5,961 nt of DNA, from contig JAJBTL010000057.1 of NCBI GenBank assembly GCA_020860865.1, positions 1,284-7,244 on the forward strand, given 5' to 3'. This DNA is from Planctomycetota bacterium (GTDB taxonomy: Bacteria > Planctomycetota > SZUA-567). The first letter of the stretch is position 1; every line of letters starts with the position of its first letter. Below are positions 1 through 5,907 of the stretch, piece after piece. Below the pieces are notes generated by a model. That model had not been told where the DNA came from. It ran no database searches and worked only from the letters and a program-made list of their open reading frames with translations. The position numbers and the translations under genes are program-made.

Positions 1-444
1 GAACGAATGGGCCAGGTGGGTGCGGATACGCGGGAGGATGCGGACTATCCGCCGCTGGGTCTCCGGCGGCACCTTGTCAAACTGCTGCTTGAGGGACGGA
101 ACCGCCTTGGCGCCGATTTTGGCAATGGCGTCGATGACGCGTTCCTGGTGATCGTCGGTTTTATCGAGGACGCGGACGAGCTGTTTCAGGATTTGCTCAT
201 GCGGCGACGCTTCGATACTGGGGAGGGCGGCCGCGAAGACATCCGGGTTGTCCGTCTCGATCATAAGGTCGGCCAAGGCCTTGTGGATGGCAGGTTCGCG
301 TGAATTAATCGCACCCAACACCTTGATGGCCGCGAGACGAAGGCTGTCGTCCGGGCTGTATATGAGTTGTTGAATGGATTTAAGTGTCGCATTCACTGAA
401 AGCCGCCGCCTCGCTTTTAAAAACGTCTCCAGCCGAACTGCCAT
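1..444 (-). CDS. HEAT-repeat protein, N-terminal part (runs off the left edge)
   Basis: Read on the minus strand from ATG at 444, the frame is open for 148 codons to the window edge, so the C-terminus is missing. An in-frame TAG lies 5 codons upstream of the ATG. After a short basic start (residues 1-15), the protein is a series of paired amphipathic helices: LRLAAIKVLGAI around residues 35-46, then a pair ending in FAAALPSI, then RVIDAIAKIGAKAVPSL and RRIVRILPRI. This helix-turn-helix spacing with conserved Ala/Leu/Ile and Asp/Arg is typical of HEAT-like repeats, which form protein-binding solenoids. No catalytic domain and no clear signal peptide are seen, so the specific role is unknown. 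A GTG at 396 in the same frame (continuing NATLKSIQQL) is an equally plausible start. Neither start has a well-placed ribosome site: GAGGG lies 16 bases before the ATG and GAGG 12 before the GTG. It diverges from clpB, with a strong promoter at 591-618. Confidence 0.8.
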   Translation of the reverse strand, partial: MAVRLETFLKARRRLSVNATLKSIQQLIYSPDDSLRLAAIKVLGAINSREPAIHKALADLMIETDNPDVFAAALPSIEASPHEQILKQLVRVLDKTDDHQERVIDAIAKIGAKAVPSLKQQFDKVPPETQRRIVRILPRIRTHLAHSF

Positions 445-590
445 GCGGCGGGAAAACTAACCCTCATGCCAATGTAAAGAACAGTGCCGTAAATCCCCGT
501 TTATTCAGGCTTTTTTTCACAATACGGCGAAAGTCTCCGGGGGAGGCCTCGGGTCTCCTCCGTCCTCTCCATAACTGTCAGAGAGCCAAG

Positions 591-618
591 AGTATATCGC
601 AAGAGCCGCTTTTGTCAA
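591..618 (-). promoter_or_regulatory. Strong sigma70-like promoter for the HEAT-repeat gene
   Basis: On the minus strand a perfect TTGACA (613-618) is followed after 16 bases by TATACT (591-596), five of six matches to the consensus. Transcription would begin near 584 and leave a leader of about 140 bases before the ATG at 444. It is the best promoter match I found in the window. The -35 hexamer lies in the left arm of the inverted repeat at 612-642. Confidence 0.65.
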
Positions 619-642
619 TTCGTAAAAAAAATTACTTGACAA
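612..642. repeat. Inverted repeat carrying back-to-back TTGACA hexamers
   Basis: TTGTCAA (612-618) and TTGACAA (636-642) are exact inverted copies. Inside them GTAA (622-625) and TTAC (632-635) also pair around six A's, with a three-base asymmetry (619-621). Each outer arm contains a TTGACA -35 hexamer, one on each strand. The minus-strand copy has a good -10 partner; the plus-strand copy (636-641) has none at 16-18 bases. It could be a regulator site overlapping the HEAT promoter, or simply two -35-like sequences back to back. Confidence 0.45.
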
Positions 643-882
643 CCTTTCAATGCGAGTTGACTGCTTTTGATACTGTGAAAAGTGTACATAAAACGCCTGT
701 GAATCCACTTCTTTGTCAGAATGACATGGTTTTGCTGGTCGGTCCATGGTCAAATTCACCGAATGCGTTAATTATAGCGTCCGACCTCGTCCGGCCGTTC
801 CGCGCCACGTATCCCTGTATTTGATGGAACGACTTGTGGTTACGTCGATTTGCATCGCGTTTCCAAAGGTAAATTTTACTAA

Positions 883-927
883 TTGGCAAGGCGGTTGCTG
901 TTAATTATGGCTAGGTCATTTTATAAC
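883..927 (+). promoter_or_regulatory. Candidate clpB promoter (tentative)
   Basis: TTGGCA (883-888, five of six matches to the -35 consensus) is followed after 17 bases by TATGGC (906-911, a weak -10). A better -10, TATAAC (922-927), lies further on but has no well-spaced -35; TTGCTG (895-900) is 21 bases away. Either would give a short leader of about 20-40 bases before the clpB start. No heat-shock sigma factor or HrcA signature is visible, so control of this normally stress-induced gene cannot be told from the sequence. Confidence 0.3.
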
Positions 928-940
928 TTAGTCTCTCACT

Positions 941-945
941 GGAGG
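941..945 (+). promoter_or_regulatory. clpB ribosome binding site
   Basis: GGAGG lies nine bases before the ATG at 955. It fixes the clpB start: the frame is open upstream to a TTG at 883, but those 24 extra codons have no such site and no counterpart in ClpB proteins, which begin with a motif like MRVDRFT. Confidence 0.85.
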
Positions 946-954
946 ATACAATTT

Positions 955-3534
955 ATGCGCGTTGACCGCTTCACTATCAAAACCCAGGAAGCGCTGGAGA
1001 AGGCGGCCAAAATCGCCACCCAGCGCGGTAACCAGGAAATATTTCCTGAACATTTGTTAGTCGCCATGCTTGAGCAGGAGGAGGGGATCACCCCTTCGAT
1101 CCTGAAGAAGATCGGTTCGGACCCGGCCTGGCTCATGGAAAAGGCCGAGGCCATTCTCGATGCCAAACCGCAGGTGTCTGGCGTCGATTCGGGTAGTATG
1201 ATGTCGCGTGACCTCAAGACCATCCTCGACGCCGCCTGGTCAGAGGCCGAACGGCTCCACGACGAATACCTGTCCACGGAGCACCTCCTCCTCGCCATGG
1301 CGGACAAGGCGACGGGGCAGCTCGGCTCGGCATTGTCCACGGCCGGGGTTACCCATCAGGCTGTCCTGAAAGCTCTCGAGGACGTTCGCGGCAACCATCG
1401 GGTCACAGACCAGAATCCGGAGGAGAAGTATCAATCGCTCCAACGGTTCACCCGGGATTTAACCGAAGCCGCCCGCATGGGCAAGCTCGATCCGGTCATC
1501 GGCCGGGACGACGAGATTCGCCGCGTCATGCAGGTTCTGTCCCGGCGGACCAAGAATAATCCGGTCCTTATCGGCGAACCCGGCACCGGCAAGACCGCCG
1601 TCGTGGAAGGTTTGGCCCGGCGCATCATTGCCGGCGACGTGCCGGAAAGCCTCAAAAACCGCCGACTCCTCGCCCTTGACATCGGGTCCCTCATTGCCGG
1701 GGCAAAGTACCGGGGCGAGTTCGCGGCTCGGCCGACGGCGGGCCTGCAGGACATCACCGCGTCGGCTGGTGAAAATATCCTGTTTATCGATGACCACCAC
1801 ACCATTGTCGGCGCCGGAGCGGCGGAAGGCGCTGCCGACGCCGCCAATATGCTGAAACCGGCACTGGCCCGGGGAGAACTCCGCTGCGTCGGCGCCACGA
1901 CGCTGGACGAGTACCGGAAACATATCGAAAAGGATGCCGCGTTGGCCCGGCGTTTCCAGCCGGTCTATGTCGGTGAACCGTCTGTCGAGTCGACAGTCGC
2001 CATTCTTCGCGGTTTGAAAGAACGGTACGAAGTGCACCACGGCGTCCGGATTCAGGATTCGGCCTTGGTGGCGGCGGCGGAGTTGTCGCACCGGTATATC
2101 GCCGACCGCTTCCTGCCGGACAAGGCCATCGACCTGGTGGACGAGGCCTGTTCCAGCCTTCGCATTGAAATAGACTCGATGCCGGAAGAACTCGACAACC
2201 TGACCCGACTCCGGAACCGTATCGAAATCGAAATCAAGGCGCTCGAGAAAGACACCGACGCGCCGGCGGAGGAACGGCGGGAGCTTCTCAAAAAGCAGCT
2301 GGCCGACCTTGACGAGGATCTTCAGGCGCGGACGGCTGAGTGGCAGTCCGAGAAGGACTCCATCGCCAGCATCCGGAAATTGAAGGAAGAAATCGAACAG
2401 GCGAAGCTGGACGCGGAACGGTCTGAACGGCAGGGCCAACTTGATGCCGTCGCCGAACTCCGGTATGGCCGCATCCCGCAGATGACGGAACAACTGGAGA
2501 AGGAAAACGCCAAACTCCAGGAACTACAGAAGGACGGCGCCCTCCTGAAGGAAGAGGTGACACCGGAAGACATCGCCGAAGTGGTGTCCCGCTGGACCGG
2601 CATTCCGGTATCCCGGATGCTCGAAAGCGAGATGCGGAAGCTTCTCGACATGGAATCCCGGATGCAGCTCCGCGTCGTCGGGCAGGACCAGGCCCTCACC
2701 GCCGTCGCGAACGCCGTCCGTCGGAGTCGGGCCGGACTACAACGCGCCAACCGGCCGATCGGGTCGTTTATTTTTCTTGGTCCGACCGGCGTCGGCAAGA
2801 CCGAGGTCGCCCGTTCCCTCGCCGAGTTCCTCTTCGACGACGAGCACAACATGGTCAGAATCGACATGTCCGAGTTTATGGAGAAGCATTCCGTCGCCCG
2901 CCTCATCGGCGCGCCTCCCGGGTATGTCGGGTATGAGGAAGGCGGCTATCTGACGGAAGCGGTGCGGCGGCGTCCGTACAGCGTGGTGCTCTTCGACGAA
3001 ATCGAAAAAGCCCACTCCGACGTCTTCAACATCCTACTCCAGGTGCTTGACGAAGGCCGGCTCACCGACGGGCAGGGACGGACGGTGGACTTTACGAACA
3101 CTATCATCATCCTGACGTCGAACCTTGGGTCGCGGGAGATTTCCGCCGCCAAGGACATCGAAGCGCCGACGTTCAAGAACCGGGTCCAGGCGATTCTTCG
3201 GGAGCATTTCCGCCCGGAATTCCTCAACCGTCTGGACGACGTCATCGTCTTCCACCGCCTCGGCGAAGACCAGATACGGGCGGTCCTCGATATCCAGCTT
3301 CGCGGTCTCCGGAAGCTTCTCGAGCAACGGAAGCTGAAGTTGGAAGTCAGTCCGGAAGCGGCGGATCTCCTGGCGAAGGAAGGGTATGACCCCGATTTCG
3401 GCGCCCGGCCGCTGGCCCGGGTTTTACAGAACCGGTTGCAAAATCCCATTGCCGAGAAGATTCTCGAAGGCGTGTACCAGGACGGATCGGTGATTCATGT
3501 TGAAGCTCTCAACGGGGAAATCGTGTTACTGTAG
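955..3534 (+). CDS. clpB: ATP-dependent protein disaggregase ClpB (Hsp100)
   Basis: 859 residues, the usual ClpB length, with numbering almost identical to E. coli ClpB. Order: Clp N-domain (about 1-145); NBD1 with Walker A GEPGTGKT (207-214), pore-loop Tyr252, sensor-1 GATT and Arg332/Arg333; a complete coiled-coil M-domain (about 409-524) with conserved Tyr504, which marks ClpB rather than ClpA or ClpC; NBD2 with Walker A GPTGVGKT (609-616), pore Tyr657, Walker B DE ending at Glu682, Arg finger Arg759 and sensor-2 Arg818. There is no ClpP-binding IGF-type loop. Known role of the family: a cytosolic hexamer that works with DnaK to pull proteins out of aggregates after heat stress. Odd: in NBD1 the Walker B glutamate is Asp280 (IDDHHT for the usual IDELHT), and residues after the pore loop read GEFAARPTAG instead of about GEFEERLKAV. 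NBD2 is canonical. No dnaK partner lies in the window. Confidence 0.97.
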   Translation: MRVDRFTIKTQEALEKAAKIATQRGNQEIFPEHLLVAMLEQEEGITPSILKKIGSDPAWLMEKAEAILDAKPQVSGVDSGSMMSRDLKTILDAAWSEAERLHDEYLSTEHLLLAMADKATGQLGSALSTAGVTHQAVLKALEDVRGNHRVTDQNPEEKYQSLQRFTRDLTEAARMGKLDPVIGRDDEIRRVMQVLSRRTKNNPVLIGEPGTGKTAVVEGLARRIIAGDVPESLKNRRLLALDIGSLIAGAKYRGEFAARPTAGLQDITASAGENILFIDDHHTIVGAGAAEGAADAANMLKPALARGELRCVGATTLDEYRKHIEKDAALARRFQPVYVGEPSVESTVAILRGLKERYEVHHGVRIQDSALVAAAELSHRYIADRFLPDKAIDLVDEACSSLRIEIDSMPEELDNLTRLRNRIEIEIKALEKDTDAPAEERRELLKKQLADLDEDLQARTAEWQSEKDSIASIRKLKEEIEQAKLDAERSERQGQLDAVAELRYGRIPQMTEQLEKENAKLQELQKDGALLKEEVTPEDIAEVVSRWTGIPVSRMLESEMRKLLDMESRMQLRVVGQDQALTAVANAVRRSRAGLQRANRPIGSFIFLGPTGVGKTEVARSLAEFLFDDEHNMVRIDMSEFMEKHSVARLIGAPPGYVGYEEGGYLTEAVRRRPYSVVLFDEIEKAHSDVFNILLQVLDEGRLTDGQGRTVDFTNTIIILTSNLGSREISAAKDIEAPTFKNRVQAILREHFRPEFLNRLDDVIVFHRLGEDQIRAVLDIQLRGLRKLLEQRKLKLEVSPEAADLLAKEGYDPDFGARPLARVLQNRLQNPIAEKILEGVYQDGSVIHVEALNGEIVLL

Positions 3535-3585
3535 GGAAAGAGGTGTTAGGTAGAGCGTTTCTATAATAGAAAAAGTTAGTCACAT

Positions 3586-3624
3586 AAAAAACGGCTTCCT
3601 CCATAACTGGGGAAGCCGTTTTTT
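3586..3624. terminator. Bidirectional intrinsic terminator between clpB and asd
   Basis: A perfect 14-bp stem pairs 3586-3599 with 3611-3624 around an 11-base loop. The GC core is ACGGCTTCC / GGAAGCCGT, flanked by six A's on the left and six T's on the right, so it works as a rho-independent terminator in both directions. It lies 51 bases after the clpB stop and 23 bases beyond the asd stop, as expected for convergent genes. Confidence 0.93.
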
Positions 3625-3647
3625 GTGATGTATTGCTGTAAAATTTT

Positions 3648-4646
3648 CTACAGAATTTCGGCAATCTGTACCGCGTTCAACGCCGCGCCTTTGAGAATCT
3701 GGTCGCCGGCCACCCAGAGCATAAGGCCGCGGCCGGGCAGGCTCAGGTCTTCACGGATGCGGCCGACAAAGACATTGTCCTGGCCGGTGGCGTCGAACGG
3801 CTGCGGGCTGCGGTTTTTCGCGCGGTCGTCCAGCACGGTGACGCCGGGGGCTTTTTCAAGAATGGCCCGGGCTTCTTCCGGGGTCATCGGGTTCGTGAAC
3901 TCGAGGGTTATCGCCTCGCAGTGGGCGCGGAGCACCGGAATCCGGACGCAGGTCGCAGCCACCGCCATGTCCGGTACGCCGAAGATTTTCCGCGTTTCAT
4001 TGGTCATCTTCAATTCTTCCGTGTTATAGCCTTTTTCCCCCAATGACGAATTGTGGGAGAAGGCGTTCATGAACAACTGGTACGGGAAGACCGTCGGGGT
4101 AAAGTCTTCGCCCTTGGCCCAGGCCCGGGCGTTGGCTTCCAGTTCCTCCATGGCCGGGCGGCCGGCGCCGCTGGCGGCCTGGTAGGTGGAGACGATGATG
4201 CGCTTGACCGGGTTGACCCGATGCAGGGGGAAGACCGGCACGTTCATGATGATGGTCGAACAGTTCGGGTTGGCGATAATGCCCTTCGGCCGATTCTTCG
4301 CCGCTTCCGGGTTGATTTCCGGCACGACGAGGGGGCATTCCGGGTCCATCCGGTAGGCGCTCGAATTGTCGACAACCACCGCGCCGGCCTTGACCGCCGC
4401 CGGGCTGAACTCCTTCGACTGATCCGCCTCCACCGCCATCAAGGCAATGTCCACGCCGTCGAACGATTTCGTAGTGGCTTCCTCAATAGTCACGGTACGC
4501 CCTTTGAAGGTCACGGTTTTACCGGCCGACCGGGCCGACGCCAGGACTTTTAGATCTCCCACCGGGAAATTGCGCTTTTCGAGACAATTGAGCATTTCCT
4601 GACCGACAACGCCGGTCACGCCCACCACTGCCACATTCTTCGACAC
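3648..4646 (-). CDS. asd: Aspartate-semialdehyde dehydrogenase
   Basis: Reduces 4-aspartyl phosphate with NADPH to aspartate semialdehyde, the cytosolic branch point to lysine, diaminopimelate, threonine and methionine. From GTG at 4646 it has 332 residues, within the family range. Visible motifs: the nucleotide-binding loop GVTGVVG (9-15), NPNCST with catalytic Cys129, TYQAASGAG (154-162, substrate Gln156), NETRK (216-220), the VRIPV...AH segment (234-242) with the catalytic His242, and the family C-terminus LKGAALNAVQIAEIL. All key residues are present. Start choice: AAAGG lies seven bases before GTG 4646 (MSKNVAVVGVTG), which fits the family start. ATG at 4661 (or GTG at 4664) in the same frame would add five or six residues but has no ribosome site and follows directly on a hairpin. 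No lysC or dapA is adjacent; the gene appears monocistronic, with its own promoter and the terminator at 3586-3624. Confidence 0.95.
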   Translation of the reverse strand: MSKNVAVVGVTGVVGQEMLNCLEKRNFPVGDLKVLASARSAGKTVTFKGRTVTIEEATTKSFDGVDIALMAVEADQSKEFSPAAVKAGAVVVDNSSAYRMDPECPLVVPEINPEAAKNRPKGIIANPNCSTIIMNVPVFPLHRVNPVKRIIVSTYQAASGAGRPAMEELEANARAWAKGEDFTPTVFPYQLFMNAFSHNSSLGEKGYNTEELKMTNETRKIFGVPDMAVAATCVRIPVLRAHCEAITLEFTNPMTPEEARAILEKAPGVTVLDDRAKNRSPQPFDATGQDNVFVGRIREDLSLPGRGLMLWVAGDQILKGAALNAVQIAEIL

Positions 4647-4666
4647 GACAGAACCTTTCATCACTC

Positions 4667-4685
4667 GGGGACGAATGCCGTCCCC
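4667..4685 (-). promoter_or_regulatory. Hairpin in the asd leader, just before the start
   Basis: GGGGACG (4667-4673) and CGTCCCC (4679-4685) form a perfect 7-bp GC-rich stem with a 5-base loop. In the asd transcript it ends five bases before the alternative ATG (4661) and 20 before GTG 4646, so it could influence translation start. It is not followed by a T run, so it is not a terminator. Confidence 0.5.
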
Positions 4686-4698
4686 CTATACATAATAA

Positions 4699-4717
4699 AC
4701 GCGCCACAACGGCGCGT
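4699..4717 (-). promoter_or_regulatory. GC-rich hairpin in the asd leader, possible attenuator
   Basis: ACGCGCC and GGCGCGT form a perfect 7-bp stem around a 5-base loop. Read in the asd direction it is followed directly by TTATTATG, a short and interrupted T-rich tract. It lies about ten bases after the predicted transcription start, which would make a very short attenuated product. No leader peptide or alternative pairing is visible, so terminator function is uncertain. Confidence 0.4.
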
Positions 4718-4733
4718 CCGATTCGCTACTACC

Positions 4734-4762
4734 ACTATATCCCATGCCGACGGCATGAACAA
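4734..4762 (-). promoter_or_regulatory. asd promoter
   Basis: On the minus strand TTGTTC (4757-4762) and TATAGT (4734-4739, five of six matches) are separated by exactly 17 bases. Transcription would start near 4727, giving a leader of about 80 bases. The -35 is weak (three of six), and a perfect dyad fills the spacer, so the promoter probably depends on or is repressed by a regulator. Confidence 0.55.
4743..4757. promoter_or_regulatory. 15-bp perfect dyad inside the asd promoter spacer
   Basis: CATGCCG-A-CGGCATG is a perfect inverted repeat with a single central base, lying almost entirely between the -35 and -10 of the asd promoter. That is the position and symmetry of a dimeric regulator's operator. 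A one-base centre is unsuited to an RNA hairpin, and the dyad lies upstream of the predicted transcription start, so a DNA-level role is more likely. The regulator is unknown. Confidence 0.5.
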
Positions 4763-4775
4763 TCTAAATTTTAGA
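4763..4775. promoter_or_regulatory. 13-bp perfect dyad upstream of the asd -35
   Basis: TCTAAA-T-TTTAGA is a second perfect inverted repeat with a one-base centre, five bases from the first dyad and with its centre 19 bp away. It lies just upstream of the asd -35. Its sequence differs from the first dyad, so it may bind a different protein or act as an AT-rich upstream element. Confidence 0.4.
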
Positions 4776-4994
4776 GGAATACCGGCGTCCTCCCCCGGAC
4801 GCGGTGCCGCTGTTCAGTCGGGGTGTAGTGAGGACATGGGAGAGCGGGTGCCATCGCCGCGTACCGTCCTGGACGGATTTATCCGTTTTGACTCAAGCCG
4901 CCGGGCGCGGAGGGCCGATAACAGAAAGGTATGCCACACCCGGTGCCACGCGGACTGGCGTGGACCGGACCGTTACCGCCCGCAGGGAGAATCG
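4776..4994 (+). other. Hairpin-rich leader or intergenic region before the unknown gene
   Basis: About 220 bases without a credible gene and unusually rich in complementary segments. CCGTCC (4864-4869), GGACGG (4871-4876) and ATCCGT (4881-4886) offer two mutually exclusive hairpins, the second followed by a run of four T's (4886-4889) that begins at its last base. A long hairpin at 4940-4968 pairs CCGGT-CCACGC with GCGTGG-ACCGG (11 bp, one bulged G, 6-base loop). GGGTGT (4821-4826) can pair with ACACCC (4936-4941), closing a domain of about 120 bases. It matches no riboswitch or structured RNA I recognise. No convincing plus-strand promoter was found; the frame is open through here from 4755, but it reads as non-coding. 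Confidence 0.4.
4984..4989 (+). promoter_or_regulatory. Ribosome binding site that decides the start at 4995
   Basis: AGGGAG lies five bases before ATG 4995. It is the reason for choosing this start over the in-frame ATG at 4755, which has no ribosome site and lies inside the asd control region. Confidence 0.65.
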
Positions 4995-5699
4995 ATGATC
5001 AAGGATCTCATCCGCCGTCACAAACAGAAAAAGCAGGAAATCCATAACTCCATCACCCGCCACCTGCAGAACCATGTCGAGGCCCGGGGAGTTGTCCCGG
5101 TGGACAACGACCTGGCGGACGCTGTCGGGGCCGGACGGAAAATCCTCTTTCGCGCCGCCTACGAACTGGCTATCCGCGAGCGCCTCGCCATCGTCGCCGA
5201 CACGGAAGGGCAGATCCTCCTCATGACAAATTCCCGTTACCGGGACCGGCTCTTTACCCGGTCCGGCCTTACCCGGCCGGAGACGCCCCTGGAACAAGCC
5301 GAACCGCAGTTCGCCGTTGCCGAGGCCGCCTCCGAAGAATCCTTCGATACCCTGGTCCAGGACGACGTCCTCGCCGTCACCGAAGACACCGTCCCCATCG
5401 ATACCGTCGGCGTGGAAATGATCGAAGCGCTGGCGGACGACGACGCCCTTTCGTCCGCCGCCACCGAGACCCTTGTCCGTCGTGCCTCCGGCGAGGCGTC
5501 CGGGAGCGGTACCGGAAACGCCGCCGCCGGGGCTGATGCCGAGACCGATCTGGACTGGTTCGCCATCGAGGTCAAAGACGCGCTGTCGTGGCAGGAAGTT
5601 CTCGCCGACTACCGGCAGAGCCTGCCGGAACGGAACCGCGAACCGTGGCCGGCGAAAAAGGACGCCGGAGTGGATTTGGGCTTTTTTGTGGAAAAATGA
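4995..5699 (+). CDS. Unrecognised 234-residue protein, possible winged-helix N-terminus
   Basis: I do not recognise this protein. Residues 1-31 are strongly basic (IRRHKQKKQ). Residues about 16-80 look like a winged helix: a first helix (NSITRHLQNHVEA), then DNDLADAVGAGRKILFRAAYEL, which has helix-turn-helix spacing, then RERLAIV and GQILLMT as possible wing strands. Residues about 98-185 are acidic and low in complexity (Glu, Asp, Ala, with a Gly/Ser/Ala stretch near 166-181), probably a disordered linker. The last 50 residues (from DLDWFAIEVKDALSWQEVL) look folded, with three Trp and a C-terminal LGFFVEK. There is no signal peptide or membrane segment, and I see no cysteine. Codon use matches the neighbours, supporting a native gene. 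Being divergent from asd it could be a local regulator, but that is inference. The winged-helix reading is moderate; any function is open. Confidence 0.72.
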   Translation: MIKDLIRRHKQKKQEIHNSITRHLQNHVEARGVVPVDNDLADAVGAGRKILFRAAYELAIRERLAIVADTEGQILLMTNSRYRDRLFTRSGLTRPETPLEQAEPQFAVAEAASEESFDTLVQDDVLAVTEDTVPIDTVGVEMIEALADDDALSSAATETLVRRASGEASGSGTGNAAAGADAETDLDWFAIEVKDALSWQEVLADYRQSLPERNREPWPAKKDAGVDLGFFVEK

Positions 5700-5870
5700 A
5701 AAATCCCTTAAACCGGGCGGCAACTTTGACCGATAGTATAAATAAGAGAGAATGAACCGGTTTACAACGAGTCGCGACGGTTTCGGGATGAACGATTGAC
5801 CAGAGCGGACGGTGTCACCTTACACAGGATTTATGATGCTATAACACCATAAAAATTAAACACTTATAAA

Positions 5871-5896
5871 GGGAATAGGCCTCTCGGGCCATTCTC
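5871..5896 (+). terminator. Hairpin with weak T tract, possible terminator of the unknown gene
   Basis: GGGAAT-A-GGCC pairs with GGCC-ATTCTC around a 5-base loop (one bulged A, one G-U pair), about 170 bases after the stop at 5699. It is followed within five bases by four T's (5900-5903). The T tract is short and offset, so termination is uncertain. Confidence 0.35.
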
Positions 5897-5907
5897 CGAT
5901 TTTCCTC

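Larger units (their letters stand above)
445..954. other. Intergenic region between the divergent HEAT gene and clpB
   Basis: About 510 bases with no credible gene. Base composition is visibly more AT-rich than the flanking genes, mainly in 600-780 and 860-955. It contains the minus-strand promoter at 591-618, the inverted repeat 612-642, a 12-base near-repeat (GTTAATTATAGC at 767-778 and GTTAATTATGGC at 900-911, one mismatch), and a small hairpin at 842-860 (ACG-CGAT arms with one bulged T). I looked for a CIRCE element, a HAIR site and a sigma32-type promoter ahead of clpB and found none. The open frames here translate to low-quality sequence without ribosome sites. Confidence 0.6.

Noticed and set aside
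384..824. Plus-strand open frame of 146 codons in the HEAT-clpB gap
   Set aside because: No ribosome site, overlaps the HEAT gene start and its promoter, and reads as unstructured translated non-coding DNA.
883..954. Upstream extension of clpB to a TTG at 883
   Set aside because: ATG 955 has GGAGG nine bases upstream and gives the standard ClpB N-terminus; the extension has neither ribosome site nor family support.
445..954. CIRCE, HAIR or sigma32 heat-shock control of clpB
   Set aside because: No TTAGCACTC/GAGTGCTAA or CTTGAGT/ACTCAAG pair. CCCCGTTTA (495-503) resembles a sigma32 -10 but lacks a -35 and is about 450 bases from clpB.
1459..2493. Long minus-strand open frame opposite clpB (344 codons)
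   Set aside because: Antisense shadow of a high-GC gene; clpB motifs are continuous on the other strand.
4755..4994. Extension of the unknown gene to ATG 4755
   Set aside because: That ATG lies inside the asd operator region without a ribosome site, and the 80 extra residues look non-coding; ATG 4995 has AGGGAG.
4776..4994. A tRNA, SRP RNA, RNase P RNA or known riboswitch in the leader of the unknown gene
   Set aside because: No T-loop, no SRP tetraloop region, no RNase P core and no recognised aptamer consensus could be matched by eye; left as an unassigned structured leader.
4893..5723. Minus-strand open frame of 276 codons opposite the unknown gene
   Set aside because: Glycine-rich shadow of GC-rich codons, no ribosome site; the plus-strand gene has a better start, though its product is also unrecognised.
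5752..5799. 15-codon mini-gene after AAGAGAG
   Set aside because: Too short, no homology recognised, and the ribosome site is weak.
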